A stretch of DNA of 20,912 nt from Hydnum rufescens UP504. Lineage: Eukaryota > Basidiomycota > Agaricomycetes > Cantharellales > Hydnaceae. The stretch spans positions 27,787-48,698 of the forward strand of contig MU129230.1 of the NCBI GenBank assembly GCA_014904985.1, written 5' to 3'. Of this stretch, positions 19,421-20,912 are shown in pieces; positions within the stretch are counted from its first letter, which is position 1; every line of letters starts with the position of its first letter. The notes beneath the pieces are model-generated. The model was given only the letters and a program-made list of their open reading frames with translations, had not been told where the DNA came from and did not search any database. The position numbers were made by a program, and so were the translations under genes.

Positions 19421-20912
19421 GCAATTCTAATGCATGAGGCTTCTCCTTCGTACAAGCCAGCCGACGCAGCTGCGAGCTCTGATTCTAGGCCTGTAGGAGC
19501 GATGAGTGTGTATTCATTGATCGAACGGCCCGAGTCTTTCCTACCTCCGCAGACGATCGGCATAATCGCCTGCTCATTTCCCGACGTACTAGGTCACCCA
19601 TCGCGATCGAAGACTTGAAGGGAGAACGTTCATAAACAATCTCTAAGCAGACAACGCGATACAATGGGTATTCGTCATATCTGTGCTAGATAAATGAAAC
19701 GGAATTGTGTCTGCGGAGGGGGCGGAAAGACAGGTAAGACACGATTCTGGTCACGGATTATCTCGAGTGAAGACGAGACGTTTGGAATCTGCATCTTCGC
19801 GACACCCATTTATTCAGCCCCAATGTCCAGGACGAATCGTCCGAAGCTTGAGATGGTTACCCCCGGGTTCGCTGTCTTGCGATAGTTGTTCCCACCGCAC
19901 TCCTTAAAAATCCCTTGATGGATGGTGGCCCGAGCCGCAGCTGAGGACGAGACCCAGATGGATTGAAATACGCCAGCATGTAATGGATTTCATGCTCGAT
20001 GGACTTCTTTGTGACCGTCAGTTCACCTTTCCGCCGGAGATGGCATGGACCACATTCTAGATGCCCGAGTTCACAGGCTTGCATCTCTCGGCGGAGGGCT
20101 GCTGCGATTGCATGTGCATCTGGGTCATCTTTTTCGACGACTTGCTTCTTCTCCCTTGGCTTCCTTTTCTTTGTCTTCTGAGTCTTGGCCTCTGCTGGGA
20201 GCCGAGCATAAGGAGGTGCCCTCCTTCCCGTGAGGGTGCGGTGTGAGGTGGTTGCCTCTGTTTTGTTTTGGTTTCTCGCAGATGCGAGAGTTGGAGCGGC
20301 CTAGAAGTTAGAAGGATCTAGTTGAGCTTGACGGCGCATCACGGCAGTATCACTTGGTCTGACTTACGAAGTGCTTCGCCTGTTCCGCGGAATACTCACC
20401 GGATCTCTCTTTCATACGAAGGACTGTAGGGAGCTGATGGCATTCTTTCAATACACGTCAGTGATATTGCAGGCAATGCATTACTGCTTACTGGGTTGGC
20501 GGCCAAGGAGTTGTCACCCAGGAGTGGGCTCCACCCCATAGGTGGGACGACTGGCTGGATCACCCATCAGTTTACAATAGTGTCATCATTGAGAACATGG
20601 GGCTTACAAAACTTCCTGCTGCGACTGTGCCGAAATAGGGCACCGGATTTCTCGTTGGACGATGATACACGTCGTTGGACTTTGCCGCCATGTCGAACAC
20701 CTAGTTAATAACATGCAGCGTTACCCCAATTGATCACCACTCACCAGGCCCTGGTGGGAGCCGAGATATTGGGACTCCCAGCAGTGTTGTCGGCTGCTGC
20801 TCCTTGTGATGGCATGGACCCCTGATGCCGTCAGTTGAACTGGGGATATTCCCCATTTCAGGGACTGTTGGCTTGGGGGCCGATACCCTGTGTAGGAACG
20901 TATATTCCTATT
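19421..20912 (-). pseudogene. Unknown spliced gene, copy C (5' end outside window)
   Basis: This is the third copy of the minus-strand gene, running off the right edge within exon 1. The GTGAGT donor lies near 20744 and the exon with PMEWSPLLGDNSLAANPV near 20480-20560. The part with KTKKRKPREKKQ, CELGHLECGPC and IHYMLAYFNPSG is open between about 20290 and 19950, matching copy B. Downstream of about 19950 the sequence is indel-rich and frames break. The in-frame TGA of the last exon is present here too (19630-19632). It lacks the extra base that breaks copy A after CGPCH. Confidence 0.5.

Larger units (their letters stand above)
18654..20912. repeat. Tandem unit C, cut by the window edge
   Basis: This is the third copy of the segment. 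It is indel-rich to about 19960, then almost clean. The window ends inside exon 1 of the minus-strand gene, so the array probably continues to the right. Confidence 0.88.

Overview
The window looks like nuclear DNA of a filamentous fungus, most likely an agaricomycete basidiomycete. The reasons are short (about 44-66 nt) GT-AG introns, a degenerate LINE with zinc-knuckle and endonuclease/reverse-transcriptase ORFs, an LTR-element relic, and decayed copies of an NFX1-type zinc-finger helicase whose surviving motifs resemble the basidiomycete ZNFX1/Hrr1-like family. No species can be named from the sequence alone. Almost nothing here is an intact gene.

Left part, about 1-6800: a minus-strand non-LTR retrotransposon. 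Its ORF1 (CCHC zinc knuckles) and ORF2 (APE-type endonuclease, then RT with a YVDD box) are broken by nonsense codons and frameshifts. A solo LTR (2089-2934, TG...CA ends, GCCAT target duplication) sits inside the RT domain. The 3' part of the LINE is odd. The RT reading frame ends early and is followed by an array of roughly 240-250-bp units (about 362-1188), each carrying two strong GC-rich hairpins and an A-run. A (TTTA)n tract, the likely LINE tail, lies beyond it at 317-345.

Middle, 6800-7304: a spacer in which no gene is recognised.

Right part, about 7305-20912: a tandem segmental duplication. Unit A (7305-12850), unit B (12851-18653) and unit C (18654 to the window edge) share the same layout: a helicase 3' tail block, then a minus-strand spliced gene of unknown function, then a short spacer that may be a bidirectional promoter, then a plus-strand NFX1-type helicase gene. 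Units A and B each carry the helicase from the Walker A/Ia region to the Cys-rich fingers, but both lack the rest of the RecA-like core. The core was therefore lost before the duplication. Unit B also has a pyrimidine-rich insertion in the intron next to Walker A.

From about 17090 to 19960 the sequence carries far more single-base indels relative to the sister units than the DNA on either side. This is either poor consensus quality or a differently decayed segment. The most interesting parts are the hairpin-unit array, the duplicated pair of core-less helicase and unknown gene, and the unknown minus-strand gene itself.
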